From Pseudorhodoferax sp. Leaf274 (GTDB lineage: Bacteria; Pseudomonadota; Gammaproteobacteria; Burkholderiales; Burkholderiaceae_C): a stretch of 64,000 bases of DNA. Under the pieces are notes generated by a model that saw only the letters and a program-made list of their open reading frames with translations, was not told the DNA's origin and searched no databases. The DNA is taken from assembly GCF_001422445.1 (NCBI RefSeq), contig NZ_LMNA01000030.1, positions 62,231-126,230 on the forward strand. The letters run 5' to 3'. A program made the translations under genes and the position numbers. This document shows positions 16,519-25,726 of this stretch, piece by piece; the stretch's first letter is position 1, and each line of letters starts with the position of its first letter.

Positions 16519-17192
16519 ACTTCCAGGTCTCCGTGTGAAAGGTAATCCCACATGCGTTCGAAGATGCGGCCGGCGCGGGTGGCGCGGCGCGTGGCTTCGT
16601 CGGCCGTGAGTTCGGCGGGCTCGCCGCCGGCGGCGGCGCAGTCCAGTTCGATGCGGGCGGCGTCCTCCAGGTACCAGGTCAGCACCACGGCATCGGGCAG
16701 GCTGGGGCCGGCCACGACCACGCCGTTGCCGCGCATCACGATGGCCGGCGCGGCGCCCATCTGCGCCACCAGGGCCTCGGCCTGCGCGTCCGAACGCAGC
16801 AGCTGCACGTCGTCCCACAGCGGCGTGCCCGGGTGGAAGTAGCTGCCCATGCCATGCAGCACGCGCGGCGTGCGGCGCAGCGTGGACAGCGACATGGTCC
16901 GCGGCGGCATGGCCCGCACCACGCCGCCGACATCGGGCCGGCGCCGGTAGATCTCGCGGTGGATGCGCACCTCGCCCAGCAGGTGCTCGGGAAAGTCGCC
17001 GGCCAGCGGCACCACGGTGCCCGGCACGCCGAAGCCGATGGTGCCGGGCGGCTGGCTGGCGCAGACCAGGAAGTGGCCGGCATCGAGCCGCATGCTGCAG
17101 TGGCCGTAGGCGTGCAGCAGCCCGTGCCGGGCCAGCGCGCGGCCGGCGCGGCGCACGAGCAGCTGCGCGGCTTCGAGGGAATCGGGGTCCAT
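16515..17192 (-). CDS. Class II aldolase/adducin-fold protein lacking zinc His residues
   Basis: 225 residues with the class II aldolase/adducin fold: ARHGLLHAYGHCSMRL at the start, GEVRIHREIYRRRPDVGGVV and a C-terminal AVVLTWYLEDAARIEL helix. In catalytic members the zinc site is HxH after the VV strand plus a later His in RNHG. Here the first reads VVRAMPP and the second MRGNGVVV, so all three His ligands are replaced. It is therefore unlikely to be a standard metal aldolase. It sits between the GntR regulator and the dehydrogenase, so a role in the same acid pathway is likely but its reaction is unknown. Confidence 0.8.
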   Translation of the reverse strand: MDPDSLEAAQLLVRRAGRALARHGLLHAYGHCSMRLDAGHFLVCASQPPGTIGFGVPGTVVPLAGDFPEHLLGEVRIHREIYRRRPDVGGVVRAMPPRTMSLSTLRRTPRVLHGMGSYFHPGTPLWDDVQLLRSDAQAEALVAQMGAAPAIVMRGNGVVVAGPSLPDAVVLTWYLEDAARIELDCAAAGGEPAELTADEATRRATRAGRIFERMWDYLSHGDLEV

Positions 17193-17215
17193 GGGAGTGT
17201 CCTTTCGGGTCGTGT

Positions 17216-17914
17216 TCAGCGTACCGCGAGCAGGCGTCGGCGGATGAACTGGCTGGCGATGAACAGGTCGCGCTCCACCGCCAGGCGCACGCCCACGGGG
17301 TCGTGGCGGGCCAGCGCCGCCAGGGTGGCCTCGTGGGCATCCTCGAGCGCCGCGGCGGCGTGCGGCACCTCGAGCAGGCGGCTGGCCACCGGGCCGGCCT
17401 TGAGCCACAGGCCGTCGATCAGCTCGAACAGCAGCGGCGAGCCTCCCGCGCGGTACAGGCGCACCTGGAAGTCCTTGTGGGCCGCGAGGTAGCCTGCCGC
17501 ATCGCCCTGGGCCAGTGCCTCGCGCATGCGCGCCCCCTGCGCCACGAGCGCGGCGCGGCCGGGCTCGTCGATGCGCAGCGCGCCGCGCTCGGCGGCCTCG
17601 CCTTCGAGCAGCATGCGCATCTGCACCAGGTCGTCGAATTCGGCCGGCGAGAGCTTGGGCACGACGACGCCGGCGTTGGGCACGTTGCGCAGCGCGCCCT
17701 CGGCCGCCAGGCGCAGCAGCGCGGCGCGCACCGGCATGAGCCCGCAGCCCAGGCGTTCGGCCAGCTGCCGGATCTTGAGCCGCTCGCCGGGCTGGAACTG
17801 GCCGACCGTCACCCACTGGCGCAACTGCGCATAGATGGCGTCCTGCTGGGTGGCCGGGGCGGGCGGGGCTGCAGGGGCTGCAGGGGCTGCAAGGGCTGCG
17901 GAGGCGGCTGGCAT
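17216..17914 (-). CDS. GntR/FadR-type (FCD) transcriptional regulator
   Basis: 232 residues. An Ala/Pro-rich tail (about 1-22) precedes the winged helix QDAIYAQLRQWV, GERLKIRQLAERLGCGLMPVRAALLRLAAEGAL, then a helical FCD effector domain with DDLVQMRMLLEGEAAE and a DPVGVRLAVERDLF end. FCD regulators sense small organic acids. It starts two bases after the livF stop and ends 23 bases before the aldolase-like gene, so it is embedded in the importer operon and probably controls it. The N-terminal tail is encoded by a tandem nonamer (17865-17900). Confidence 0.87.
   Translation of the reverse strand: MPAASAALAAPAAPAAPPAPATQQDAIYAQLRQWVTVGQFQPGERLKIRQLAERLGCGLMPVRAALLRLAAEGALRNVPNAGVVVPKLSPAEFDDLVQMRMLLEGEAAERGALRIDEPGRAALVAQGARMREALAQGDAAGYLAAHKDFQVRLYRAGGSPLLFELIDGLWLKAGPVASRLLEVPHAAAALEDAHEATLAALARHDPVGVRLAVERDLFIASQFIRRRLLAVR
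17865..17900. repeat. Tandem nonamer in 5' end of gntR
   Basis: Three exact copies of GGGGCTGCA and one imperfect copy, encoding the Ala/Pro-rich N-terminal tail of the regulator. Nine-base units keep frame, so copy changes would only alter tail length. Confidence 0.75.
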
Positions 17915-17916
17915 CG

Positions 17917-18626
<710 letters not shown>

Positions 18627-18630
<4 letters not shown>

Positions 18631-19406
18631 TCCTCGCCCAGGTAGGCCTGGCGGACCGCCGCGTCGGCCTGCACCTCGGCCGGGGTTCCGCAGGCGATGG
18701 CGCGGCCATAGACCAGCACGCTCACGCGGTCGGCGAGGCTGAACACGGCCTGCATGTCGTGCTCCACGAGCAGCATGGTGTAGCGCCCCTTGAGTTGCTG
18801 CAGCAGTTCGACCATGCGCGCCGATTCGCCCTGGCTCATGCCGGCCAGCGGCTCGTCCAGCAGCAACAGGCGCGGCTGCATGGCCAGGGCCATGGCCAGT
18901 TCGAGCTGGCGGTGCTCGCCATGGGCCAGCGCCATCACGTCGTCGTGCGCGCGTCCGGCCAGGCCCGCCAGTTCCAGGGCCTGCAGCGCCGGCCCGGTCA
19001 GCGCGCCCTGGCGGTGCACGGGCGTCCATGCACCGAAGGAATGGCCGCTGCGTGCCTGCACGACGAGCATCACGTTCTCCAGCACCGAGAAGCCGTGCAG
19101 CAGCTGCGTGATCTGGTAGCTGCGCGCGATGCCGGCCAGTGCGCGTTGCGGGGTGGGCCAGCGCGTGATGTCCTGGCCGTCGTAGAGCACGCGGCCGGCA
19201 TCGGGCAGCAGCTCCCCGGTGAGCTGGCCCATCACCGTGGTCTTGCCCGCGCCGTTGGGTCCGATCAGCGCATGCGTCTCGCCCGGGGCCAGGGCCAGCT
19301 GCAGGCGGTCGGTGGCGGTGAGGCCGCCGAAGCGCTTGACCAGGCCTTCGACAACCAGCAAGGGCTGGCTGGCTGGCGCACCTGTGGGCGGGCCGGCGGT
19401 GCTCAT
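18627..19406 (-). CDS. livG: Branched-chain-type ABC importer, ATPase LivG
   Basis: 259 residues with a short Pro-rich lead. Walker A GPNGAGKTT, VRFGG-like opening VKRFGGLTATD, and Walker B LLLLDEPLAGM are present. The signature motif is unusual: ALAHGEHRQLELAMAL, where most LivG proteins have LSYGxQR; the ATP contact may be weaker. The C-terminal extension AACGTPAEVQADAAVRQAYLG is typical of LivG. ATG 19406 overlaps the livM stop. Confidence 0.92.
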
Positions 19407-20365
19407 CGCTTGCCCTCCCAGCGCAGCACCACGCCCCAGATGCCGCGCCGCGACACCAGCGCGACCAGCACGATCAACGGCCCGAGGACGGCCATCCAGT
19501 GCTGCGTCCAGCCCGACAGCATTTCCTCCAGCACCAGCAGCACCACGGCGCCGACCAGCGGTCCCATGACCGTGCCCATGCCGCCCAGCACCACGATCAG
19601 GATCAGCTCGCCCGAGGCCTGCCAGGACAGGTAGGACGGCGAGGCGAAGGCCGTGAGGTTGCCCTGCAGGAACCCGGCCAGCGTGCAGACCAGTGCCGAG
19701 AGCACATAGGCCGTCAGCTGGTAGCGCAGGCGCGGAAAGCCGGCCGCCAGCATGCGCCGCTCGTTGGCGTGGAAACCGCGCAGCACCATGCCGAAGCGGC
19801 TGTGCACCGCGCGCCACACGAGGAACATGACCAGCAACAGCAGGCCGAGCGCCAGGTAGTACAGCGCCAGCTTGCCCTCCAGTGCGGGCAGCGGCGCGAG
19901 CTGGCTGCGCTCGCCCAGCGGCAGGCCATCGTCGCCGCCGTAGGTCTTCAGGCTGATGGCCAGGAAATAGAACATCTGTCCGAAGGCCAGCGTGATCATG
20001 ATGAAGCCGATGCCGCGCGTGCGCAGCGAGACCAGGCCCGTGACCGCGGCCACGCCCGCCGCCAGCGCCAGCGCGATGCCGAGCTGTGCCCAGCCGTTCG
20101 TCAGCCCGTGGAAGGCCGCGATGCCGACCACGTAGGCGCCCAGGCCCACGTACAGCGCATGCCCCAGGCTGACCAGCCCGCCGTAGCCCAGCACCAGGTT
20201 GAGCCCGCTGGCCGCGATGGCGAACACCACGATGCGCGTGGCAAAACTCAGGTAGAAGCTGGAGCCGGCCCATTGTGCGAACAAGGGCACCAGCAGCATC
20301 AGCAGCACGATGGCTGCGGTCAGCCAGGCGCGTGGCGAGCGCCAGGAGAGGGATTCAGGAAACAT
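19403..20365 (-). CDS. livM: Branched-chain-type ABC importer, permease LivM
   Basis: 320 residues, about nine hydrophobic segments. IAASGLNLVLGYGGLVSLGHALYVGLGAY is the conserved LivM start, and the EAA-like loop is seen in HSRFGMVLRGFHANERRMLAAGF. It forms the transmembrane pore with LivH. ATG 20365 is chosen: the frame stays open upstream through the intergenic palindrome but loses all family similarity there. A 171-base gap containing a large palindrome separates it from livH. Confidence 0.92.
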   Translation of the reverse strand: MFPESLSWRSPRAWLTAAIVLLMLLVPLFAQWAGSSFYLSFATRIVVFAIAASGLNLVLGYGGLVSLGHALYVGLGAYVVGIAAFHGLTNGWAQLGIALALAAGVAAVTGLVSLRTRGIGFIMITLAFGQMFYFLAISLKTYGGDDGLPLGERSQLAPLPALEGKLALYYLALGLLLLVMFLVWRAVHSRFGMVLRGFHANERRMLAAGFPRLRYQLTAYVLSALVCTLAGFLQGNLTAFASPSYLSWQASGELILIVVLGGMGTVMGPLVGAVVLLVLEEMLSGWTQHWMAVLGPLIVLVALVSRRGIWGVVLRWEGKR

Positions 20366-20433
20366 CTCGTCGTGCCTGCAACAGGATCTGGCGCAGGCGC
20401 GGTGCGCGGGCCGAGGCCACCGGGTGGCCCCTT

Positions 20434-20488
20434 CCGCGAATGTCCCCCGCCAGGGCCGCAGGCGGCCCTGGGCGGGGGACATTCGCGG
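20434..20488. repeat. Large palindromic element between livH and livM (REP-like)
   Basis: An 18-bp arm beginning CCGCGAATGTCCCCC is matched exactly by its complement ending GGGGGACATTCGCGG, and the inner bases AGGGCCGC/GCGGCCCT extend the stem to 26 pairs with a single bulged G and a two-base loop. It may be a dispersed REP-type element or an mRNA hairpin that lets the 5' genes (binding protein, livH) be expressed above livMGF. There is no U tract. Only one copy was noticed in this window. Confidence 0.75.
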
Positions 20489-20536
20489 AGTGGAATACAC
20501 CGTCGGCGCGGTCTCGCACCATCGGAAACTTGAGTC

Positions 20537-21454
20537 TCATCGCCGCACCGGAAACAACCCCGCCGGTTTGACCGCCAGGATCAGCGCCATGAACAGGTAG
20601 ATCAGCATCGAGGCCAGCGCCGGCCCCGCCGCGTCCGCCGCGCTGCGCTCGAAGAACTGCCGCGTGATCTGCGGCATGTAGGCGCGGCCCATGGTGTCCA
20701 CCAGCCCGACCAGCAGCGCCGCGTAGAACGCACCGCGGATCGAGCCGATGCCGCCGATCACGATGACCACGAGCGCCAGGATCAGCACGTTGTCGCCCAT
20801 GCCCGACTGCACCGAGACGATGGGCCCGACCAGCCAGCCCGCCAGCGCCGCCAGGCCCGCACCCACCGAGAACAGCAGCGTGTTGAGCAGCCGTGCGTTC
20901 ACGCCCAGCGCCGCCACGGTGTCGGGATGCGTGGAACTGGCGCGCACCAGCATGCCGACGCGCGTCTTGTGGATCAGCACGTAGATGCCGGCGGCCACCA
21001 GCAGCCCCGCCACGATGATCATGAGCCGGTAGGCCGGGTAGCTGAAATCGCCGAACTGCAGCGAGCCGTTGAGCCAGCCGGGCTGCGCCGTGAAGACCGG
21101 CTGCGAACCCCAGACCATGCGCACGGTCTCGTTGAAGAACATGATGAGGCCCAGCGTGGCCAGCACCTGGTCCAGGTGGTCGCGGCCATACAGCCGGCGC
21201 AGCGCCAGCCGCTCGATGGCGAACGCCAGCAGCATCGCGCCGCCGATGCCGGCCAGGCCGGCCAGCAGGAACGAATCCGTGCGCGCCAGCGCGGCCGCCG
21301 CGAAGTAGGCGCCCAGCATGTAGAACGAGCCGTGCGCCAGGTTGATGAAGTTCATGATGCCGAACACCAGCGTGAGGCCGGCCGACAGCAGGAACAGCAG
21401 CATCCCGAGCTGCACGCCGTTCAGCAGCTGGGAGAAGAACAGGCTCCAGATCAA
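20537..21454 (-). CDS. livH: Branched-chain-type ABC importer, permease LivH
   Basis: 305 residues with about eight membrane segments. LLNGVQLGMLLFLLSAGLTLVFGIMNFINLAHGSFYMLGAY is spread over the typical LivH start (first part LLNGVQLGMLLFLLSAGL, then IMNFINLAHG). The cytoplasmic loop GMLVRASSTHPDTVAALGVN is the LivH EAA-like motif. The only start giving the full first helix is TTG 21454, seven bases after the binding-protein stop; the next ATG would cut into the first helix. It pairs with LivM. Confidence 0.92.
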   Translation of the reverse strand: MIWSLFFSQLLNGVQLGMLLFLLSAGLTLVFGIMNFINLAHGSFYMLGAYFAAAALARTDSFLLAGLAGIGGAMLLAFAIERLALRRLYGRDHLDQVLATLGLIMFFNETVRMVWGSQPVFTAQPGWLNGSLQFGDFSYPAYRLMIIVAGLLVAAGIYVLIHKTRVGMLVRASSTHPDTVAALGVNARLLNTLLFSVGAGLAALAGWLVGPIVSVQSGMGDNVLILALVVIVIGGIGSIRGAFYAALLVGLVDTMGRAYMPQITRQFFERSAADAAGPALASMLIYLFMALILAVKPAGLFPVRR

Positions 21455-21461
21455 GCCCGGC

Positions 21462-22631
21462 TCACTTCATCGGGCAGTCTTGGACGTAGGCGTCCTTGTG
21501 CGCCGTGAGCTGCTTGCTGACCGTCTTGAGGTTGGCGTTGCCCTTGGCGTCCTTGGCGACCTCGAACACGTAGAAGTCCTGCACCGGGAAGTTGTTGGGG
21601 CCGAAGCTGAAGGTGCCGCGCACCGACTTGAAATCGGCCGCCTTGAGCGCCGTCTGCAGCGCGGCCTTGTCGGTGTTGCCCTTGGTCTTGCGCAGGGCCG
21701 AGTCGATGAGCAACGCTGCGTCGTACGACTGCGCGGCGTACTCGCTGGGCGTGCGCTTGTACTTGGCCTCGAAGTCGGCCACGAACTTCTGGTTGGCGGG
21801 GACCGGCAGGTCAGGCCCCCAGGCGGAGGCCGACATCACGCCCAGCGCGCTGTCCTTGAGCGCCGGCAGCGTGGTGCCGTCGGCGGTGGACACGGTCAGG
21901 AGCGGGATCTTGGCGGTGAGGCCCGCCTGCTGGTAGGCGCGCACGAAGGCCACGCCCAGGCCACCCGGGTAGAACGCGTAGACCGCATCGGGCTTCTCGG
22001 CCGCGATGCGCGAGAGCTCGGCCGAGAAGTCGAGCTGCGTCAGCGGGGTGTAGATCTCGTCGGCCAGCGGTGTCTTGTAGACGCGCTTGAAGCCGCTCAC
22101 GTAGTCCTTGCCCGCCTGGTAGTTGGGCGTCATCGCGATGATGCGCTTGTAGCCCTTGTCGGTGGCGTACTTGCCCATGGCCTCGGCGAACTGGTCGTTC
22201 TGCTTGGACACCACGAACAGGTTGGCCGCGCACTGCGCGCCCGCCAGCGGCGCCGGGCCGGCATTGGCGCCCACCACCACCACGCCGGCGGAGGTCAGCT
22301 TCTTGCTCACGGCCATCATGATGTTGGAGAAGGTGATGCCCGCGACGATGGGCACCTTCTCCTTCTCGATGAGCTCGTCGGCGATCTGGTTGGCCACCTC
22401 GGGCTTGAGCTGGCTGTCGCGCCGCAGCACGTTGACGGGCACGTCGCCGAGCTTGCCGCCGTTCTGCTCCACCACCAGCATGAAGGCGTCCAGCATGTCC
22501 TGGCCCAGCGCGGCCTGCGGGCCCGAGAGCTCGGCCATGAAGCCGATCTTGACGGGGGTCTGGGCCTGGCCCGGCGCCGAGAAGGTCAGCGCCACGGACG
22601 CGAGCGCGCTGGCGAGAAGCGTTGGTTTCAA
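21462..22631 (-). CDS. Branched-chain-type ABC importer, periplasmic binding protein
   Basis: 389 residues. A signal peptide LLASALASVALTFSAPGQA precedes QTPVKIGFMAELSGPQAALG, the usual start of type I ligand-binding (LivJ-like) proteins; VEQNGGKLG, VVVVGANAGPAPLAG and SFGPNNFPVQDFYVFEV are family features. The start is TTG 22631, with AGGAG six bases upstream; the frame has an earlier ATG (22685) that would add 18 residues before the signal peptide. It is the first gene of the minus-strand operon that ends with the dehydrogenase at 15577. The ligand is unknown; aromatic or hydroxy acids are more likely than leucine given the operon. Confidence 0.9.
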   Translation of the reverse strand: MKPTLLASALASVALTFSAPGQAQTPVKIGFMAELSGPQAALGQDMLDAFMLVVEQNGGKLGDVPVNVLRRDSQLKPEVANQIADELIEKEKVPIVAGITFSNIMMAVSKKLTSAGVVVVGANAGPAPLAGAQCAANLFVVSKQNDQFAEAMGKYATDKGYKRIIAMTPNYQAGKDYVSGFKRVYKTPLADEIYTPLTQLDFSAELSRIAAEKPDAVYAFYPGGLGVAFVRAYQQAGLTAKIPLLTVSTADGTTLPALKDSALGVMSASAWGPDLPVPANQKFVADFEAKYKRTPSEYAAQSYDAALLIDSALRKTKGNTDKAALQTALKAADFKSVRGTFSFGPNNFPVQDFYVFEVAKDAKGNANLKTVSKQLTAHKDAYVQDCPMK

Positions 22632-22716
22632 GTCGATCTCCTGGTCGTTGGTCTGGCCGCTGGACTGGCACGCCCAGCGCGCCATCGGCGGGCCGCATTG
22701 TTCACCAAAAGAGTGC

Positions 22717-22732
22717 AGCCACCTTGGTGGCT
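22717..22732. promoter_or_regulatory. Operator-like dyad upstream of importer operon
   Basis: AGCCACC, two bases, GGTGGCT: a perfect 7+7 inverted repeat in the 271-base divergent region between the binding-protein and M20 peptidase genes, 85 bases upstream of the former. It may bind the operon's GntR regulator. It could also be a chance GC hairpin. Confidence 0.35.
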
Positions 22733-22902
22733 AACCCGGAGGGCGTCGCGGGATCCCGGCCGGCCGCTGCGCCCGGTGGCGAGCAGGCGCTGGCCGCAGG
22801 GATGGCGGCCGGCCGATGGCCACGGCCGGTGCCGGCCTTCGGAGCACGGGCCCGCGAATCTTCTTGCGCGCCGGGCGCCGGCGGGGCTATCTTCCCGGAC
22901 CT

Positions 22903-24474
22903 ATGACCACCTCTCATACCCTGTCCCGCCTGGCCGTCCGCGCCGTCCGCGCCGTTGGTGCCGGTTGCGGCGCCTGCGCCGCCTTGCTGATGGGCGCTGG
23001 CGCCGGTGCTGCCGAACTGTCCGCCACCGCCGCGGCCCGGCACGCACAGGCCAGCTACCGTGAATACTTCGACCTGCTGGCGCTGCCCAACGATGCGATC
23101 GTGCCGGCCGACGTGCGCAAGAACGTCGAGTTCCTCGAGGCCTCGTTCCGTCGGCGCGGCTTCGACACGCAGCAGCTGGCCAACGATGGCAAGCCCATGC
23201 TGTTCGCCGCGCTGCCCGGCGCCGATCCACGGCGCAAGACCGTGCTCTTCTACATGCACCTGGACGGCCAGCCGGTGATCCCGGCGCAGTGGGCGCAGAA
23301 GAGTCCCTGGGTGCCGGTGCTCAAGCGCCGCACGGCCAAGGGCGACTGGGAAGAGATCGATCCGGCACCGCTGTTCAGCGGCCCGGTCGATCCGGAATGG
23401 CGGGTGTTCGGCCGCTCCTCGGCAGACGACAAGGCGCCGATCATGATGTTCCTCGCCGCCTTCGATGCCTTGAAGGCCAGCGGCGCCGCGCTGGGCGTCA
23501 ACGTCAAGGTCGTGCTCGACAGCGAGGAGGAAAAAGGCTCGCCCTCCATCGGCAAGGTGATGGCGGCGCACCGGGAGCTGTTGCGCGCGGATGCGATCGT
23601 GATCCACGACGGCCCCATGCATGCCACCAACCGCCCCACGCTGGTCTTCGGCAACCGTGGCGCGGCCAAGGCGATGCTCACGGTGTATGGCGCCAAGGTG
23701 TCGCTGCACAGCGGGCACTACGGCAACTACTCGCCCAATCCCGCGCAGCGCCTGGCCTCGCTGCTCGCCTCGATGAAGGACGACCAGGGACGGGTCACCG
23801 TGCCCGGCTACTACGACAGGGTCAGGCTCGGCGATGCGGAGCGCGCGATCATGGCGGCCGTTCCCGATGACGAAGCGGCCATGCTGCGGCGCCTGGGCAT
23901 CGCCAGGCCGGACCAGGTCGGCGCCAACTACCAGGAGGCGATGCAGTACCCGTCGCTCAACGTGCGGGGCATGGCATCGGCCGCGGTGGGCGACAAGGTT
24001 GCGAACATCGTTCCCGACAGCGCGGTGGCCGAACTCGACCTGCGCACCACGCCCGATTCCGATGCCAAATACCTCGGCAAGCTCATCGAGACCCATGTCC
24101 AGAACCAGGGCTACCACCTCGTGCCGGGTGCGCCGACCGACGAGGACCGCCGCCGCTACGAGAAGCTCGCCACCTTCAGCTACCAGAGCGAAGGCGGCAA
24201 CGCCGCGGGCACGCCGATCGATTCGGCCGTGGGCCGCTGGGCCTACCAGGCGATGGTCGAGGCCTTCGGCGCCAAGCCGGAGCCCGTGCGCATCCGCATG
24301 ATGGGCGGCACCGTCCCGACGGCGGAAATCGTCGAGGCCCTGGGCGTGCCGTTCGCCATCGTGCCGCTGGTCAACGCCGACAACAACCAGCATGCGAGCA
24401 ACGAGAACATGCGCATGGGCAACTACATGGACGGCATCCGCACCATCTACAGCCTGGTCACGCGCCCCTTCTGA
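22903..24474 (+). CDS. Secreted M20-family metallopeptidase
   Basis: 523 residues. An N-terminal signal region (VRAVGAGCGACAALLMGAGAGAAELS) suggests export to the periplasm. The M20 metal site appears as FYMHLDGQPV (first His, with catalytic Asp two residues on), RSSADDKAP (bridging Asp) and LDSEEEKGSPS (catalytic Glu followed by ligand Glu). MGGTVPTAEI and DNNQHASNENMRMGNYMDG supply the last His. It likely removes amino acids from peptides or hydrolyses an N-acyl amino acid. It stands alone on the plus strand, divergent from the liv operon. Confidence 0.86.
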   Translation: MTTSHTLSRLAVRAVRAVGAGCGACAALLMGAGAGAAELSATAAARHAQASYREYFDLLALPNDAIVPADVRKNVEFLEASFRRRGFDTQQLANDGKPMLFAALPGADPRRKTVLFYMHLDGQPVIPAQWAQKSPWVPVLKRRTAKGDWEEIDPAPLFSGPVDPEWRVFGRSSADDKAPIMMFLAAFDALKASGAALGVNVKVVLDSEEEKGSPSIGKVMAAHRELLRADAIVIHDGPMHATNRPTLVFGNRGAAKAMLTVYGAKVSLHSGHYGNYSPNPAQRLASLLASMKDDQGRVTVPGYYDRVRLGDAERAIMAAVPDDEAAMLRRLGIARPDQVGANYQEAMQYPSLNVRGMASAAVGDKVANIVPDSAVAELDLRTTPDSDAKYLGKLIETHVQNQGYHLVPGAPTDEDRRRYEKLATFSYQSEGGNAAGTPIDSAVGRWAYQAMVEAFGAKPEPVRIRMMGGTVPTAEIVEALGVPFAIVPLVNADNNQHASNENMRMGNYMDGIRTIYSLVTRPF

Positions 24475-24589
24475 GCGGGGCGGGCCGCCCTGCGGCGCGG
24501 GCTGCAGGGGATGCTTCGGCGGGCGGCCATGCCGGGCGGCGGCGAACGGTTTCGTCGCCCTTCATGGCACTCGGCTATCGTCGGCGCCC

Positions 24590-25726
24590 ATGACTTCATC
24601 GACTGTGCGCGCGCACTGGGCTGCGCGCTTTTTGTTTTTTGCGGCCGGCTGCATGTTCGCCACCTGGGGCGTGCAGATCCCGACGGTCAAGGCCGTCTAC
24701 GGCCTGGGGGTGGGCGCCATCGGCGGCCTGGTGCTGGCGGCAGGCGTGGGTTCGGTGCTCGGGCTCACGCAGGCCGGCTGGTTGATCGCGCGGCACGGCG
24801 CGCACCGTGTGGCCTGGTGGGGCGCGCTGCTGTCGGCGCTGGCGCTGGTGCTGCTGCTGCACATGCCGCACCTGGTGCTGCTGTGGGTGCTGCTGGGCCT
24901 GTTCGGCATGGCCACGGGCCTGCTGGACGTGGCCATGAACGCCGACGCCTCGGAGCTGGAGCGCCAGGCCGGCCGGCCGCTCATGAGCGCCTTCCACGGC
25001 ATGTTCAGCCTGGGCGGCATGGTGGGGGCGGGCGTGGGCGGGCTGATGTTCACGGCAGGCGTGGCGCCGAACTGGCAGCTGGTCGGCGTGGCGGCGTTCA
25101 GCATGGCGCTGGTGGCGTGGAGCGTGCGGCAGATGCCGGCGCCGCAGGGCGTTGCCGAGGACGCGCACGGGCGCTTCGTGCTGCCGCGCGGACGGCTCGC
25201 GCTCGTGGGGCTGCTGGCCGCGCTGGGCTTCGTGGTCGAGGGCGCCATCTACGACTGGAGCGTGCTGTTCCTGGCCAGCGAGCGCAGTGCGCCGCAGGAG
25301 CAGGCGGCGCTGGCCTATGCCAGCTTCTCGGCCGCGATGGCGGCTACGCGTTTCGTGGGCGACCGGCTGCGTGCGCGCTGGTCGTCCGTGGGCTTGCTGC
25401 GCGCCAGCGCCTGCCTGGCCGCGCTGGCACTGGCGTTGGTGCTGCTGTCGAGCAGCGTGCCGCTGGCGCTGGCCGGCTTCGCGCTGGTGGGCGTGGGCCT
25501 GGCCAACGTGGTGCCGGTGCTGTTCAGCGCGGCGGCGCAGGTGCCGGGCGTGGCGCCGGCGCAGGGCATTTCGGCCGTGGCCTCGCTGGGTTACTGCGGC
25601 TTCATGGTCGGGCCGTCCATCATCGGCTTCGTGGCCCATGGCAGTTCGCTGACCGTGGCATTGGGCCTGGTCGTGGGCTGTGCGTTGCTGCAGGCGGCGC
25701 TGGCGCGGCGCGCATTGGGCCCTTGA
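24590..25726 (+). CDS. MFS transporter
   Basis: 378 residues with about twelve hydrophobic segments. It starts AARFLFFAAGCMFATWGVQIP and has TQAGWLIARHGAHRV, an MFS loop 2-3 style motif. It is related to YbjJ/fucose-permease-like exporters of about 380 residues. The substrate is unknown. ATG 24590 gives the expected short cytoplasmic N terminus. The 3' end overlaps the convergent DMT transporter gene by 107 bases, an unusually long antisense overlap. Confidence 0.85.
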   Translation: MTSSTVRAHWAARFLFFAAGCMFATWGVQIPTVKAVYGLGVGAIGGLVLAAGVGSVLGLTQAGWLIARHGAHRVAWWGALLSALALVLLLHMPHLVLLWVLLGLFGMATGLLDVAMNADASELERQAGRPLMSAFHGMFSLGGMVGAGVGGLMFTAGVAPNWQLVGVAAFSMALVAWSVRQMPAPQGVAEDAHGRFVLPRGRLALVGLLAALGFVVEGAIYDWSVLFLASERSAPQEQAALAYASFSAAMAATRFVGDRLRARWSSVGLLRASACLAALALALVLLSSSVPLALAGFALVGVGLANVVPVLFSAAAQVPGVAPAQGISAVASLGYCGFMVGPSIIGFVAHGSSLTVALGLVVGCALLQAALARRALGP

